From contig JALFJX010000036.1 in assembly GCA_022775905.1 (NCBI GenBank), forward strand, positions 1 through 64,000: 64,000 bases of DNA, written 5' to 3'. The position numbers were made by a program, and so were the translations under genes. The notes under the pieces were generated by a model. The model was not told the DNA's origin. It was given only the letters and a program-made list of their open reading frames with translations, and made no database searches. The DNA is from Methanobrevibacter sp. (lineage in GTDB: Archaea; Methanobacteriota; Methanobacteria; Methanobacteriales; Methanobacteriaceae). This document shows, one piece after another, positions 28,353-37,521 of the stretch (the first letter of the stretch is position 1; each line of letters opens with the position of its first letter).

Positions 28353-28963
28353 TTTTAATGGCTAAAAAATTTATTTTAGCTTTAATATTACTTATTTTAA
28401 TTACAATTGCTCTTGGAACAATTTTACTCAATGACAATACAGTAAACATTTACATAGATGGTGAAAATGTAAGTGTTGAAACGAAAACTTTTGATGATAT
28501 TGATTCTAATAGCTTAAACAAAGCCATCTGCAATTATACGCTGAATGCAATGAATGACACAGAATCGAATGTAGATACTTTGAAAAATGGAGTTACCAGC
28601 ATTTGCAGAAATTATGGGCTTGAAGATCCTGAGGTAAATATTGATTCAAGTTTGGAGCCTAATCAAATTCCAATTATTGTTCATATTAATGGAACATCCA
28701 TGATGCCAACGTTGCAAGATGGACAGACAGTTTTATTAAATAAGACTCATGACATTGAAGTTGGTGACATTGTTGTTGCTGAATCTGATGAATATGGTGG
28801 AATTATCAAAAGAGTCGACCAAATTGAGGGAAATGAAGTTCATTTAATTAGTGACAATAAAAATATTTCATACGAATACATTAATGGTGTTTTATATGAA
28901 ATCAAAGGGATAACAACCTGGGTCGACATTTCTGATATCAATGGTGTGGTTATTGATTATTAA
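28349..28963 (+). CDS. Signal peptidase I-like membrane protease (S26 type)
   Basis: An N-terminal membrane helix (FILALILLILITIALGTILL) is followed by a stalk of about 75 residues. The S26 catalytic region comes next: nucleophile Ser in HINGTSMMPTLQDGQTVLL (about residue 120) and the general-base position in GGIIKRVDQIEG (about 151). The base is Lys as in bacterial enzymes, whereas many archaeal/eukaryal signal peptidases carry His. The active site is expected outside the cytoplasmic membrane. The start at 28349 overlaps the aroD stop (ATGA); ATG 28358 is an alternative. The stalk is longer than usual. Confidence 0.8.
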   Translation: MILMAKKFILALILLILITIALGTILLNDNTVNIYIDGENVSVETKTFDDIDSNSLNKAICNYTLNAMNDTESNVDTLKNGVTSICRNYGLEDPEVNIDSSLEPNQIPIIVHINGTSMMPTLQDGQTVLLNKTHDIEVGDIVVAESDEYGGIIKRVDQIEGNEVHLISDNKNISYEYINGVLYEIKGITTWVDISDINGVVIDY

Positions 28964-28977
28964 TTTTATAAAAAAAA

Positions 28978-29001
28978 GGAATAATTTATAAAAATTATTC
29001 C
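28978..29001. terminator. Perfect 10-bp hairpin between convergent genes
   Basis: The arms GGAATAATTT and AAATTATTCC are separated by ATAA. It stands 15 bp after the signal peptidase stop and 57 bp after the glnK stop on the other strand, so it may end transcripts from both sides. Archaeal termination rests mainly on T-runs, so this is a moderate call. Confidence 0.45.
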
Positions 29002-29058
29002 CTTAATTTATTTCCTTGGAAGGAGATAAAAGATTTTTTAGTTCAATTTATTGGGAGA

Positions 29059-29397
29059 CTACACTGCGCTATCCCCCTCTTCATGTGTTCTGATTCTTAT
29101 TACATTTTCAATAGGTTGGATGAAAATTTTTCCATCCCCAATGTTTCCTGTATAAGCCCCTTTAATGATCCTATCGATGAATAAATCCAATTTGTCATCG
29201 TTGACGACAATTTCAACACGTGTTTTTGGAATTAGGTCAATACAAAAATTTGAACCCCTGTATGATTCTCTGATACCTTTTTGGCTTCCTCTTCCTTTTA
29301 CTTCAGAAACAGTCATCCCGTCACAACCTGCTTCGACTAATTCTCTTTTAACATCTTCAAATTTTTCAGGTCTTATAATTGCAATAATACGTTTCAT
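29059..29397 (-). CDS. glnK: PII family nitrogen regulatory protein (GlnK type)
   Basis: This 112-residue trimeric PII protein senses ATP/ADP and 2-oxoglutarate and blocks the ammonium channel. The start MKRIIAIIRPEKFEDVKREL, the T-loop region (KGIRESYRGSNFCIDLIPKT) and the C-terminal signature YTGNIGDGKIFI are typical. The T-loop lacks the Tyr that bacteria uridylylate at position 51 (SNFC where YV or EY is usual), in line with methanogen PII proteins that work without that modification. It lies 10 bp after amt, in the conserved amt-glnK arrangement controlled by the operator at 30702. Confidence 0.95.
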   Translation of the reverse strand: MKRIIAIIRPEKFEDVKRELVEAGCDGMTVSEVKGRGSQKGIRESYRGSNFCIDLIPKTRVEIVVNDDKLDLFIDRIIKGAYTGNIGDGKIFIQPIENVIRIRTHEEGDSAV

Positions 29398-29407
29398 TTA
29401 AACCACC

Positions 29408-30622
29408 TTAGTTAAAGTTATATGCAGATTCTTGGTGAAGACTAGTGTCTAATCCAATCACTTCTTCACTTTCTTCAACTCTGATTCCGCCAAGTGCTTT
29501 ATCTAATACTTTAGCAAGGATGTAACTTATTACAAATGCATAAACAATAGTAGCTACAACACTTATTACTTGGATTATAACTTGGTTTGCATTTCCTGCA
29601 ATTAATCCAGCTGCTTCATTTACTGTTGGGACTGCAAAGATACCAGTTGCAATTGCTCCCCATACACCAGACATACCGTGTATTCCCCATACATCTAATG
29701 CATCGTCGTAACCGAGTTTTGGTTTTAAGTAATAGACTGCGAAGTATGATACTACTGATGCAACAGCACCAATAACTAATGCACCATATACATCAACAAA
29801 TCCTGCTGCAGGAGTAATACCTACAAGTCCTGCAACTGCACCGGAGATTGCACCTAATACGGTTGGTTTTCCAACAATTTTGGTATCAATCATAGTCCAA
29901 ACAATAAGACCCATTGATGCTGCAACATTTGATACAATAATTGCGTTTGCTGCAAGTCCGTTAGCTGCTAAACCAGATCCTCCGTTGAATCCCATCCATC
30001 CAAACCAGAGTAATGCTGCACCTAAAACAGCATATCCTAAGTTGTGAGGAACTGAAATATTTTTTCTTCTACCTAATACTAATGCGACAGCTAATGCTGA
30101 AATACCTGAGTTAATGTGAACAACAGTACCTCCTGCAAAGTCAAGAGCACCCATTTGCATTAACCATCCGCCACCCCATACCCAGTGAGCGATAGGGACA
30201 TAAACAAGACAGACCCATAAGATAGTGAAAATTACCCAAGCTTTTGTTTTCATTCTTCCAACTAAAGCTCCAGACATAATTGCACATGTTAATCCTGCAA
30301 ATGCACATTGGAACATGACGAATAATAATGTTGGAATTGATCCACTTAAATCATCCATTCCAATTCCTTGTAAGAAGAAATTAGTTGGTGAACCTATTAA
30401 TCCATTAATATCTGCACCAAATGCAAATTGATAACCGAAAATAACCCAAATTACACTGATTATTGAAAATGCAATAAAGGTTAAGAAAATTGTGTTTAAA
30501 ACATTTTTCCTTTTACTTAATCCTCCATAAAAGAATGCCACTGCGGGAATACTCATGATAAGTACGAGTAATGTACAAACAAGGATCCAAGCAGTGTCAC
30601 CTCCACTAAACATAACATCCAT
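29408..30622 (-). CDS. amt: Ammonium transporter
   Basis: This 404-residue Amt/Mep/Rh channel takes up ammonium across the cytoplasmic membrane. It has eleven hydrophobic segments, the pore twin His in [18 protein letters not shown] (first) and [16 protein letters not shown] (second), and the [12 protein letters not shown] signature. The start [20 protein letters not shown] has no long signal peptide. It is transcribed with glnK, whose product would plug the channel in ammonium excess. It is probably repressed by NrpR when nitrogen is plentiful, given the operator at the promoter. Confidence 0.97.
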   Translation of the reverse strand: MDVMFSGGDTAWILVCTLLVLIMSIPAVAFFYGGLSKRKNVLNTIFLTFIAFSIISVIWVIFGYQFAFGADINGLIGSPTNFFLQGIGMDDLSGSIPTLLFVMFQCAFAGLTCAIMSGALVGRMKTKAWVIFTILWVCLVYVPIAHWVWGGGWLMQMGALDFAGGTVVHINSGISALAVALVLGRRKNISVPHNLGYAVLGAALLWFGWMGFNGGSGLAANGLAANAIIVSNVAASMGLIVWTMIDTKIVGKPTVLGAISGAVAGLVGITPAAGFVDVYGALVIGAVASVVSYFAVYYLKPKLGYDDALDVWGIHGMSGVWGAIATGIFAVPTVNEAAGLIAGNANQVIIQVISVVATIVYAFVISYILAKVLDKALGGIRVEESEEVIGLDTSLHQESAYNFN

Positions 30623-30701
30623 ATTATCAAACTCTTAAATTATATTAAATTATAAATTTTGTCCAACATGTTTTTCCAATAAACATTGTCGGAAGTGATG
30701 T

Positions 30702-30754
30702 GTCGGAAGCATTATTCCGACATACAACTATTATACCCCATCATATATAAACTT
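30702..30754 (-). promoter_or_regulatory. NrpR-type operator and TATA box of amt-glnK
   Basis: At 30705-30718 stands GGAA-GCATTA-TTCC, exactly the GGAA-N6-TTCC nitrogen operator of methanogens, inside a longer palindrome GTCGGAA...TTCCGAC (30702-30721). A second GTCGGAA half-site begins at 30688. On the minus strand the TATA-like AAGTTTATATATGA (30741-30754) lies 20 bp upstream, so the operator covers the expected transcription start and repression by NrpR would be direct. Confidence 0.88.
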
Positions 30755-30964
30755 TTACCATATGAGACACCAAAGTACAAAAAAGAACAATAGAAAAAAA
30801 TGCCAGAACAATCAATGAAAATTAGAAATAATAATCAAAAATCCAAAATTAAGTGGAATATAAGTTTAAAAATTAATATTTTAAGAAAATATTAAATATA
30901 AGCTTTTTAAAAAAATAACACTAGTATAAACAGAATACTAACTAAAATTGAAAAAAGTGTTATT

Positions 30965-31267
30965 ATGAAAGACTCAGTTAAAGCAAAATTAATAGTATTT
31001 TTACTTATTGCACTCATTGCATTCGGTATTAGTTCTATATTTGCGAGTATAACAATAAGTGATTCACCTGATTCATACAAATTAATTCCAGTTAAAGATG
31101 ATTCATTTGAACCAAACTACATTCATAAAGTTCCAACTATCAAACCGAAAGTTGTAACAAATAACACTACAAACATTACAAAAAATACAACAGATTATAC
31201 AAATATAACCAAATTGAATGATGCAAATCAAGACTTGATTGAAACATACGAAGATAATGAGGACTGA
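30965..31267 (+). CDS. Small membrane-anchored Asn/Thr-rich protein
   Basis: This 100-residue protein has one N-terminal hydrophobic helix (LIVFLLIALIAFGISSIFAS). The outer tail is rich in Asn and Thr (VTNNTTNITKNTTDYTNIT), with many N-x-T sequons that could be glycosylated. I do not recognise a family. It ends just before the HD hydrolase gene (4 bp gap), so the two may be co-transcribed. The spacer before it (30760-30964) is AT-rich and holds the divergent promoters. Confidence 0.7.
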   Translation: MKDSVKAKLIVFLLIALIAFGISSIFASITISDSPDSYKLIPVKDDSFEPNYIHKVPTIKPKVVTNNTTNITKNTTDYTNITKLNDANQDLIETYEDNED

Positions 31268-31271
31268 TAAA

Positions 31272-32498
31272 ATGAGTGAAAAGAAAAAATTTATCAGAGA
31301 TAGTGTCTATGGGGATATTAACCTAAACGATTTTGAAGTAAAAATTATGGACATGCCACAATTCCAACGTTTGAGGAGAATTAAACAGTTAGGATTAATC
31401 AGTTTAATTTATCCAGGCGCAACCCATACCCGATTTGAACATTCAATTGGAACAATGAATTTAGGATCAAAACTCGCAGAAGAACTTGAATTAAAAAAAG
31501 ACGAAATAGAACTAATAAGAACCTCTGCACTATTACATGACATAGGCCATGGTCCATTTTCACATGTATCAGAAGGAGTTCTATCAGTTCCTCATGAAGA
31601 ATTAACCAAATTTGTTGTTACAAAAACATCAATGAAAGACTTACTTGAAGAAAAATTTGACGTAAATGAAATAGTAGATATCGTCAATGGTAAAGGATAT
31701 CTAGGTCCAATTGTTTCCGGAGAACTTGATGTTGATAGAATGGATTATCTTTTAAGAGATTCACATAACACCGGTGTTGCATATGGTATTATAGATTATG
31801 AAAGAATCATATCAAATTTAAAACTTGAAAATGGATTAACATTAGATATCAAAGGAGTTCAAGCAGCTGAAGGAGCTCTCGTATCCAGATATTTCATGTA
31901 TCCAAGCGTTTATCAACACCATACTACCAGAATAGTTAACTCAATGTTTAGAAGAGCAATGAAAAGAATCATTGATGAAAAAATAATAAATGAAAATGAC
32001 ATTTACAAATATGATGATGCTGATATGATTAGCTTATTCAGACATTGCGACAATAAATTTGCAAATGACATCATGAACAGATTAGATACAAGACGCATAA
32101 TGAAAAGGGTTAAAACAATCAGGTTAGATAATTTCAAATCACCTGAAAAAATGTATAAAATCAAACCACAAACCCTAAGAAAAGCTGAAGAGGAAATTGC
32201 TGAAGATTATGGTCTTGACAAAGATTATGTATTCATAAATATTGCAGAATATCCTCGTTTTGACGAAATGAAAACACAAGTCAATGTAGATGGCAGATTA
32301 TACCCATTGACCAAAATTTCAAACATTATTGGTGCATTGAGTAAAGCAAGATTCAACATACCAGACATTAGTGTTTATGTAGACAATGAGGAAAAATCCA
32401 AATTCACAAAATTCAAATTAGAAAATTACTTGGAATTACCTGAAATTGACAGAGAAAAGTTCCATGGAATTCATTATGATCAAATTAAATTAATATAG
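31272..32498 (+). CDS. HD-domain phosphohydrolase (dGTPase-like)
   Basis: This 408-residue HD superfamily metal-dependent phosphohydrolase shows the H...HD...D set: THTRFEHSIGTMNLG, then LLHDIGHGPFSHVSE, and later GELDVDRMDYLLRDSHN. Relatives include dNTP triphosphohydrolases such as SAMHD1 and bacterial Dgt, so nucleotide hydrolysis is likely, but the substrate is not shown. I place the start at ATG 31272 (MSEKKKFIRDSVYG), which matches the family, instead of an upstream ATG overlapping the preceding gene. ubiX follows after 10 bp. Confidence 0.88.
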   Translation: MSEKKKFIRDSVYGDINLNDFEVKIMDMPQFQRLRRIKQLGLISLIYPGATHTRFEHSIGTMNLGSKLAEELELKKDEIELIRTSALLHDIGHGPFSHVSEGVLSVPHEELTKFVVTKTSMKDLLEEKFDVNEIVDIVNGKGYLGPIVSGELDVDRMDYLLRDSHNTGVAYGIIDYERIISNLKLENGLTLDIKGVQAAEGALVSRYFMYPSVYQHHTTRIVNSMFRRAMKRIIDEKIINENDIYKYDDADMISLFRHCDNKFANDIMNRLDTRRIMKRVKTIRLDNFKSPEKMYKIKPQTLRKAEEEIAEDYGLDKDYVFINIAEYPRFDEMKTQVNVDGRLYPLTKISNIIGALSKARFNIPDISVYVDNEEKSKFTKFKLENYLELPEIDREKFHGIHYDQIKLI

Positions 32499-32508
32499 AG
32501 GAAAAATT

Positions 32509-33057
32509 ATGATAATTGTTGGAATTACAGGAGCAAGTGGAGTAATATATGGAATAAAACTCCTCGAAGCTTTAAAAGAATTAAATATTGAAAGTGCCTT
32601 AGTAATGAGTGACTTGGCTAAAGTTGTTATTGAATCAGAAACAGACTACTCCTCAGAAGATGTAATAAATCTAGCAGACAACTATTATGATTTCCATGAC
32701 TTAACCGCTTCTATAAATAGTGGATCATTTAAAACCGATGGTTTAGTTATAGTTCCATGTACAATGAAGACATTATCCTCAATAGCTAACGGATATGGTG
32801 CAAATACAATAACTAGAGTGGCAGATGTTAGTTTGAAAGAAAAAAGGCCAACTATTATTGTTCCTCGTGAAACTCCACTTAGAAGCATTCACATACAGAA
32901 TATGCTAACATTATCACAAGAAGGAGCTACTATTTTACCTGCAATGCCGGGATTTTACTCAAATCCTCAAACAATTGATGACCAAATTAATTTTATTGTT
33001 GGAAAAATTTTAGACTCATTAAAAATTGAAAATAACTTATTTAAAAGGTGGGAATAG
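32509..33057 (+). CDS. ubiX: UbiX-type flavin prenyltransferase
   Basis: This 182-residue protein of the flavoprotein family makes prenylated FMN, the cofactor of UbiD decarboxylases. The start MIIVGITGASGVIYGIKLLE holds the flavin phosphate loop. Later motifs are VIVPCTMKTLSSIANGYG and the prenyl/phosphate-site PTIIVPRETPLRSIHIQNM. ATG follows GAGGAAAAATT. It directly abuts cbiT. A UbiD partner is not in this window. Confidence 0.93.
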   Translation: MIIVGITGASGVIYGIKLLEALKELNIESALVMSDLAKVVIESETDYSSEDVINLADNYYDFHDLTASINSGSFKTDGLVIVPCTMKTLSSIANGYGANTITRVADVSLKEKRPTIIVPRETPLRSIHIQNMLTLSQEGATILPAMPGFYSNPQTIDDQINFIVGKILDSLKIENNLFKRWE

Positions 33058-33621
33058 ATGTTAGAAGATAAGGATTTTATCAAATCCTGTGATGTACCAG
33101 GACCTACAAAAGAAGCTATCAGAGCTATAATATTATATAAATCAGGAGTAACTTCCCAAGACAAAGTTGTTGACTGCGGATGTGGAACCGGCGGAATTAC
33201 CTGCGAATTCTCACAAAGAGCAAAAGAGGTAATATCCATTGATACAAACCCTGAAGCGATTGAAGTGACATCAAAAAATCTTAAAAAGTTTAGTCTTGGA
33301 GACAATGTCACATTAATTAATGATGATGGCTCAAAAGCCTTAAAAGATATTAAAGATATTGATATTGCTATTGTTGGGGGCAGTGGTAGACAACTTGAAA
33401 ATATCTTAGATATCGTTCATGAAAACTTAAATTCAAAAGGCAGAATAATAATTACAGCTATTTTAGTTGACACAAAAGTTGAAGCAATCAATAAACTCAA
33501 AGATTTAGGATATAATCCAAAAATAATGGAAGTCAACGTTTCCAATGGTAGAGTCCTTGATCGTGGAGTTTTAATGATTAGTGAAAACCCAATAGCCATT
33601 ATTACTGCTAAAAAAAGATAA
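33058..33621 (+). CDS. cbiT: Cobalt-precorrin-6B C15-methyltransferase (decarboxylating)
   Basis: This 187-residue SAM-dependent methyltransferase acts in the anaerobic corrinoid pathway. Motif I is VVDCGCGTGGITCEFSQ (about residue 38), followed by an acidic strand end ISIDTNPEA and VAIVGGSG-like DIAIVGGSGRQLENIL. Length and motif order fit CbiT rather than CbiE. Corrinoid is needed by methanogens for methyl transfer. The ATG immediately follows the ubiX stop codon with no gap. Confidence 0.9.
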   Translation: MLEDKDFIKSCDVPGPTKEAIRAIILYKSGVTSQDKVVDCGCGTGGITCEFSQRAKEVISIDTNPEAIEVTSKNLKKFSLGDNVTLINDDGSKALKDIKDIDIAIVGGSGRQLENILDIVHENLNSKGRIIITAILVDTKVEAINKLKDLGYNPKIMEVNVSNGRVLDRGVLMISENPIAIITAKKR

Positions 33622-33654
33622 AAAATCATTATTAAAATTATAGGAGATTATAAA

Positions 33655-34413
33655 ATGGACGAACATAAAAAATGGAAAATTAAATTTTCCATCTTAATGG
33701 TTATTTTAATAATCATTATTTATGGATCAAATTACCTCGTACTCGGAGATGGAGAACATATTATTTCATATGTGTGGACACACTTAGGTTTTATCCCAGT
33801 TGATATCCTTGTTGTAGCATTCATACTTGAAGAAATCATTGAAAGAAAAGAAAAAGAAGTTATACTTGAAAAATTAGATATGCTTATGAGTACTTTCTTT
33901 TCTGAAATCGGTAATGATTTAATCAGCCAATTAAGTGCAGCTAACAAATATAAAGCAAGTACTGCAAGTTTAAAATCCATTAAAAGTTGGAGCGATGAAG
34001 ACTACGAAAAGAAACTTGAAGAACTTGAAACTTCCCCTGTTGATTTCTCAGCAGATGTTGCACCAGAAAACAGAGAAGAATTCTTAAATGAATTAGGAAA
34101 TTTACTTGCTGATAAAAGAGAATTTATCATTAACTTATTAAATAATCCTAATTTACTAGATAAAGAAGAATTCACTAGCTTAACCAATGCAATTCTTCAC
34201 TTAGATGAAGAATTAGCACATAGAAAAGATTTAAGTTTAGTGACTGATGCGGACTTCGGACATTTGAATGGAGACATGAATAGAGTTTATACTATTTTGG
34301 TTCGTGAATGGGTTTACTATTTAAGATACCTCAATAAACATCACCCATACATGATTGCATTAGTAATCCGTACCAATCCATTTGACGAAGATGCAAGCGT
34401 ATACGTAGAATAA
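33655..34413 (+). CDS. Conserved membrane protein of unknown function
   Basis: Two hydrophobic segments at the N-terminus (ILMVILIIIIYGSNYLVL and SYVWTHLGFIPVDILVVAFI) are followed by a helical, highly charged cytoplasmic domain of about 180 residues. That domain carries IIERKEKEVILEKLDMLMST and a later WVYYLRYLNKHHPYM near the end. I do not recognise a functional family. ATG 33655 follows AGGAGATTATAAA. It stands between cbiT and mobA in a run of closely spaced plus-strand genes. Confidence 0.75.
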   Translation: MDEHKKWKIKFSILMVILIIIIYGSNYLVLGDGEHIISYVWTHLGFIPVDILVVAFILEEIIERKEKEVILEKLDMLMSTFFSEIGNDLISQLSAANKYKASTASLKSIKSWSDEDYEKKLEELETSPVDFSADVAPENREEFLNELGNLLADKREFIINLLNNPNLLDKEEFTSLTNAILHLDEELAHRKDLSLVTDADFGHLNGDMNRVYTILVREWVYYLRYLNKHHPYMIALVIRTNPFDEDASVYVE

Positions 34414-34431
34414 ATAATGGAGAGATTTAAT

Positions 34432-35061
34432 ATGAGTAATACAATTGAAAATAATGAAAATATTAAATCTTGCATCATTTTATGTGGAGGACAAAGTAGA
34501 AGAATGGGTCAAGACAAAGGTTCTATGATTATTCAAGACAAACCTATGATAAAACACATACTTTCTACTTTAAACAACCATATTGATGAAGCAATAATTG
34601 TTTTAAATGACCAAAGTAGGGTTGACAAATATAACAAATTTATCAATCCTGAAGACTATGATTACACCATCACATTTTTAGAAGACAAAATTAAAAATAA
34701 AGGACCTATGCCTGGAATTATGACTGGACTTGGAGAGATTAAAAGTGAATATGCTTTAATCTTACCCTGCGATAGTCCATATGTTTCAGAAAATTATATC
34801 AAAACTATTTTTTCACAGATAGATCCTGATTATCAAGCTATTGTCCCTTATCATGATGAAGACAACAAATTAAAAACATCAGAACCTCTTCATTCAATAT
34901 ATAAAAAAGACATCATTTACGAAATTGAAGAATTATTAAATGAAGATATATTGCATATCAAGGGATTAATAGAAAAAATAGATACAAAATTTGTTTTAAT
35001 TGATAATAAAAAAATAGAAAAAAAAGAATTTAGAAATCTTAATCGTCCAGAGGACATTTAA
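34432..35061 (+). CDS. mobA: Molybdenum cofactor guanylyltransferase (MobA family)
   Basis: This nucleotidyltransferase attaches GMP to molybdopterin, giving the dinucleotide cofactor of formate and formylmethanofuran dehydrogenases. The nucleotide loop ILCGGQSRRMGQDKG (about residue 17) is diagnostic and ILPCDSPYVS supplies the metal-binding Asp. ATG 34432 is preferred because GGAGAGATT stands just before it; an ATG at 34417 overlaps that site. Its stop overlaps the stop region of rrp42 on the opposite strand. Confidence 0.9.
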   Translation: MSNTIENNENIKSCIILCGGQSRRMGQDKGSMIIQDKPMIKHILSTLNNHIDEAIIVLNDQSRVDKYNKFINPEDYDYTITFLEDKIKNKGPMPGIMTGLGEIKSEYALILPCDSPYVSENYIKTIFSQIDPDYQAIVPYHDEDNKLKTSEPLHSIYKKDIIYEIEELLNEDILHIKGLIEKIDTKFVLIDNKKIEKKEFRNLNRPEDI

Positions 35062-35843
35062 AGATATTCTACTAATTCTTTAACTTTTCCTATTGCAGTA
35101 TTTACACAATAGAAAATTTCATCCTTAGTTAAAGGTTCTTCGCCACCTTTTTGCATTGAGCAAATGTGACCATCTTTAGTAACACCAACATTCAAACGAG
35201 CACTAGCAACTCTTTGTTCATCCAAGGTTGGGTCGATTACCATCTTATCAGCTATTTTTACAAAAGTACATAATGCTAATTCATTGTTAATAGGTAACTC
35301 GAAAGTTTCATCTTCACTAAGAACTACTTCATCATCAACAATACTTGCAACAGGCAATTTAGTAGATTTTAAAGCAGCCATAACTGCTAATTCACATGCA
35401 TCAAAGAGATTTCCACAGTTATCAATAATGTGTAAGTCCACAAATAACATCCAAACGTGTTTTCCTTCTTCAACACATAATTTGTCTAAATCGATTAATT
35501 GACTTTCACGAATACCTCTGTCAACTACACGTGCAAGTTCAATAGAATCTTCACTAGGTGGTCCTGGTTCAAAACTAGGATCCGCCATTGGTAACATTTC
35601 ACAATTAGTCATTAAAACTCCTAAATCCGGAGTATCTGGGAATGGAGTTCCAAGTTGTGGTTTAATACCAACAATAACTTGAGTTCCACCAAGTCTAACA
35701 CGAGCGGAACCTTCAGCTTTAGAGACAACATTTGTTTCAATAGTAATATCCCTATATTCAGTTAAATCCCTACCATCTTCTCTTTTATCGTTTTTGATAA
35801 GGTCAGCAATACTTTGTCTTGTAATTTCTGGTACTATATCCAT
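35058..35843 (-). CDS. rrp42: Exosome complex subunit Rrp42
   Basis: This is the RNase PH-like, non-catalytic partner of Rrp41 in the hexameric archaeal exosome ring, which degrades and tails RNA 3' ends. The 261-residue protein has RNase PH-fold landmarks (EGSARVRLGGTQVIVGIKPQ, VDRGIRESQLIDL and a LHIIDNCGNLFDACELAVMA stretch). It lies 12 bp after rrp41 with a good ribosome binding site (GAGGGGATA). The gene order with rrp41, rrp4, SBDS and psmA is the known archaeal exosome superoperon. Confidence 0.96.
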   Translation of the reverse strand: MDIVPEITRQSIADLIKNDKREDGRDLTEYRDITIETNVVSKAEGSARVRLGGTQVIVGIKPQLGTPFPDTPDLGVLMTNCEMLPMADPSFEPGPPSEDSIELARVVDRGIRESQLIDLDKLCVEEGKHVWMLFVDLHIIDNCGNLFDACELAVMAALKSTKLPVASIVDDEVVLSEDETFELPINNELALCTFVKIADKMVIDPTLDEQRVASARLNVGVTKDGHICSMQKGGEEPLTKDEIFYCVNTAIGKVKELVEYL

Positions 35844-35855
35844 ATTATCCCCTCA

Positions 35856-36551
35856 CTATTCTTCTGTAGAATACTTTTTCATTAAAGCTTCTTTTTGAAG
35901 TTCACTTACTTTAAGACAACCTTCCATAGCTAATTCAATAGCAGTTTGGAATTCTTCTTCAGTTAAGTCACCATCACTTTGTAATAAAGTAATTTCCCCA
36001 GTTCTTGGCATTATAGCAATTGGGACATCAGCTTGACCTTCTTTATCTTCATATTCAGATAAATCGAGCACTACTTGATCATCAACTTTACCAGCAGCAC
36101 AACCTACAACAATATCTTTCATAGGGATTCCTGCATCAACAAGAGCAACAGAAGCTGCTGTAATTCCAGCACAACGAGTTCCACCCTCTGCTTCTATTAC
36201 TTCTATATAAATATCAATCATTGAACGAGGATAATTTTCTAACATTAAAGCTGGTCTCAATGCATCAACTGTAATTTTAGATATTTCAGATGATCTTCTA
36301 TCAGGTCCTGGTCTTTTTCTATCATCTACTGAGAACGGAGCCATATTGTATCTGCATCTGATTACTCCAGTATTCGGTTTAAGTAATCTTCTAATATAGG
36401 ATTCTCTAGGACCATAAACAGCTACTAAAATTTTATTTCCACCAAATTCCAAGTAAGCTGAACCATCTGCACGTTCAAGTACACCTGCTTCAATTTTAAT
36501 AGGACGTAATTCATTATATTTCCTACCGTCCTTTCTAATAAATTCTGACAT
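35856..36551 (-). CDS. rrp41: Exosome complex exonuclease subunit Rrp41 (catalytic)
   Basis: This is the phosphorolytic 3'-5' active subunit of the exosome ring. The 231 residues match the family. Visible are the start [20 protein letters not shown], the arginine/phosphate region [17 protein letters not shown] and the catalytic Asp region [20 protein letters not shown]. It follows rrp4 by 23 bp and precedes rrp42 by 12 bp, so the two ring subunits are made from one transcript. Confidence 0.97.
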   Translation of the reverse strand: MSEFIRKDGRKYNELRPIKIEAGVLERADGSAYLEFGGNKILVAVYGPRESYIRRLLKPNTGVIRCRYNMAPFSVDDRKRPGPDRRSSEISKITVDALRPALMLENYPRSMIDIYIEVIEAEGGTRCAGITAASVALVDAGIPMKDIVVGCAAGKVDDQVVLDLSEYEDKEGQADVPIAIMPRTGEITLLQSDGDLTEEEFQTAIELAMEGCLKVSELQKEALMKKYSTEE

Positions 36552-36574
36552 TATATCAACCTCTCTTTGAAGAA

Positions 36575-37501
36575 TTATTTATTATTTAATATAAAAGAGT
36601 TATTTGAGTTATCCCCATAGGACAATCCCTCTTTTTTACTTTTATTTTTTCTTTTTAATTCTTCGATAACCTCAGCAATATTAGGTTTATCTCCTTTTTC
36701 TTTCTTTTCTTCTGCTTCGCGTTCTGCACGTTCTTCCTGTTCTAATTCTTCTTTAAAATTTTGAAGTTTAGGTTTTTCTAAAACAAATTCTTGTTCCTCT
36801 TCAACTTCTTCAACTTCTTCAGGAGGTAATTCCCCATCAATAGCTAAATATAATTTGTTTTTAATTTTATTAGTCAAACCAGAAGTATGAGCTTCAGCTT
36901 CAATTAAATGAATTATATTTTTGGTAAGTTGCTCCATGTCTTTATCTCCTTTTACCCAGACAAGACCGTTTTGACCAACAACAATTTTACAATTGGTTTT
37001 ATCTTTAATCATGTTGATCATAGAACCTTTTTTACCAATTAATCTAGGAACTTTAGTTGGAGCAATATCTACGATAATTCCTCCTTTGAATTTACCCATT
37101 CCCCTTCCTTTTAAACCGAGTTTTGCCTTTTTGATTTCATCAACATCGACAACTCTTAAAAATAGAACATCCCCAATATCATAAACTTTATTGAGTTCTT
37201 TTTTTTCACGACCAAACACTTCAAAAGCAGGTAAAATTCCAGAATAAGGGGAGTTAATGTCAACATTCCACATTGAGAATCTAACATCACTAATCTTACC
37301 TATTACAACATCTCCTTTTTTAGGAACATATTTACTTTTAAGAGGAATAACTCTAAGTTTTTTATTCCTCAAAGAAACAAGTCCCATTAAAGAAGAACAA
37401 ACTTTACCATTCTCTTTAAAGGTACCTCTTCCAGAATAGTATTCATCGTCAGCTAATACCTGACCAGGAATAACTAAATCTTTATTTTCCACATATATCA
37501 T
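36575..37501 (-). CDS. rrp4: Exosome RNA-binding cap subunit Rrp4, with a long charged tail
   Basis: Rrp4 sits on top of the exosome ring and feeds RNA in. The N-terminal region ([20 protein letters not shown]) and an S1 domain ([20 protein letters not shown]) are present. A KH domain follows ([20 protein letters not shown]). Family members end near residue 220-230; this one has about 80 extra residues, rich in Glu and Lys ([34 protein letters not shown]) and probably unstructured or coiled coil. Confidence 0.95.
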   Translation of the reverse strand: MIYVENKDLVIPGQVLADDEYYSGRGTFKENGKVCSSLMGLVSLRNKKLRVIPLKSKYVPKKGDVVIGKISDVRFSMWNVDINSPYSGILPAFEVFGREKKELNKVYDIGDVLFLRVVDVDEIKKAKLGLKGRGMGKFKGGIIVDIAPTKVPRLIGKKGSMINMIKDKTNCKIVVGQNGLVWVKGDKDMEQLTKNIIHLIEAEAHTSGLTNKIKNKLYLAIDGELPPEEVEEVEEEQEFVLEKPKLQNFKEELEQEERAEREAEEKKEKGDKPNIAEVIEELKRKNKSKKEGLSYGDNSNNSFILNNK

Positions 37502-37521
37502 AATAATCCCATAAACATAAA

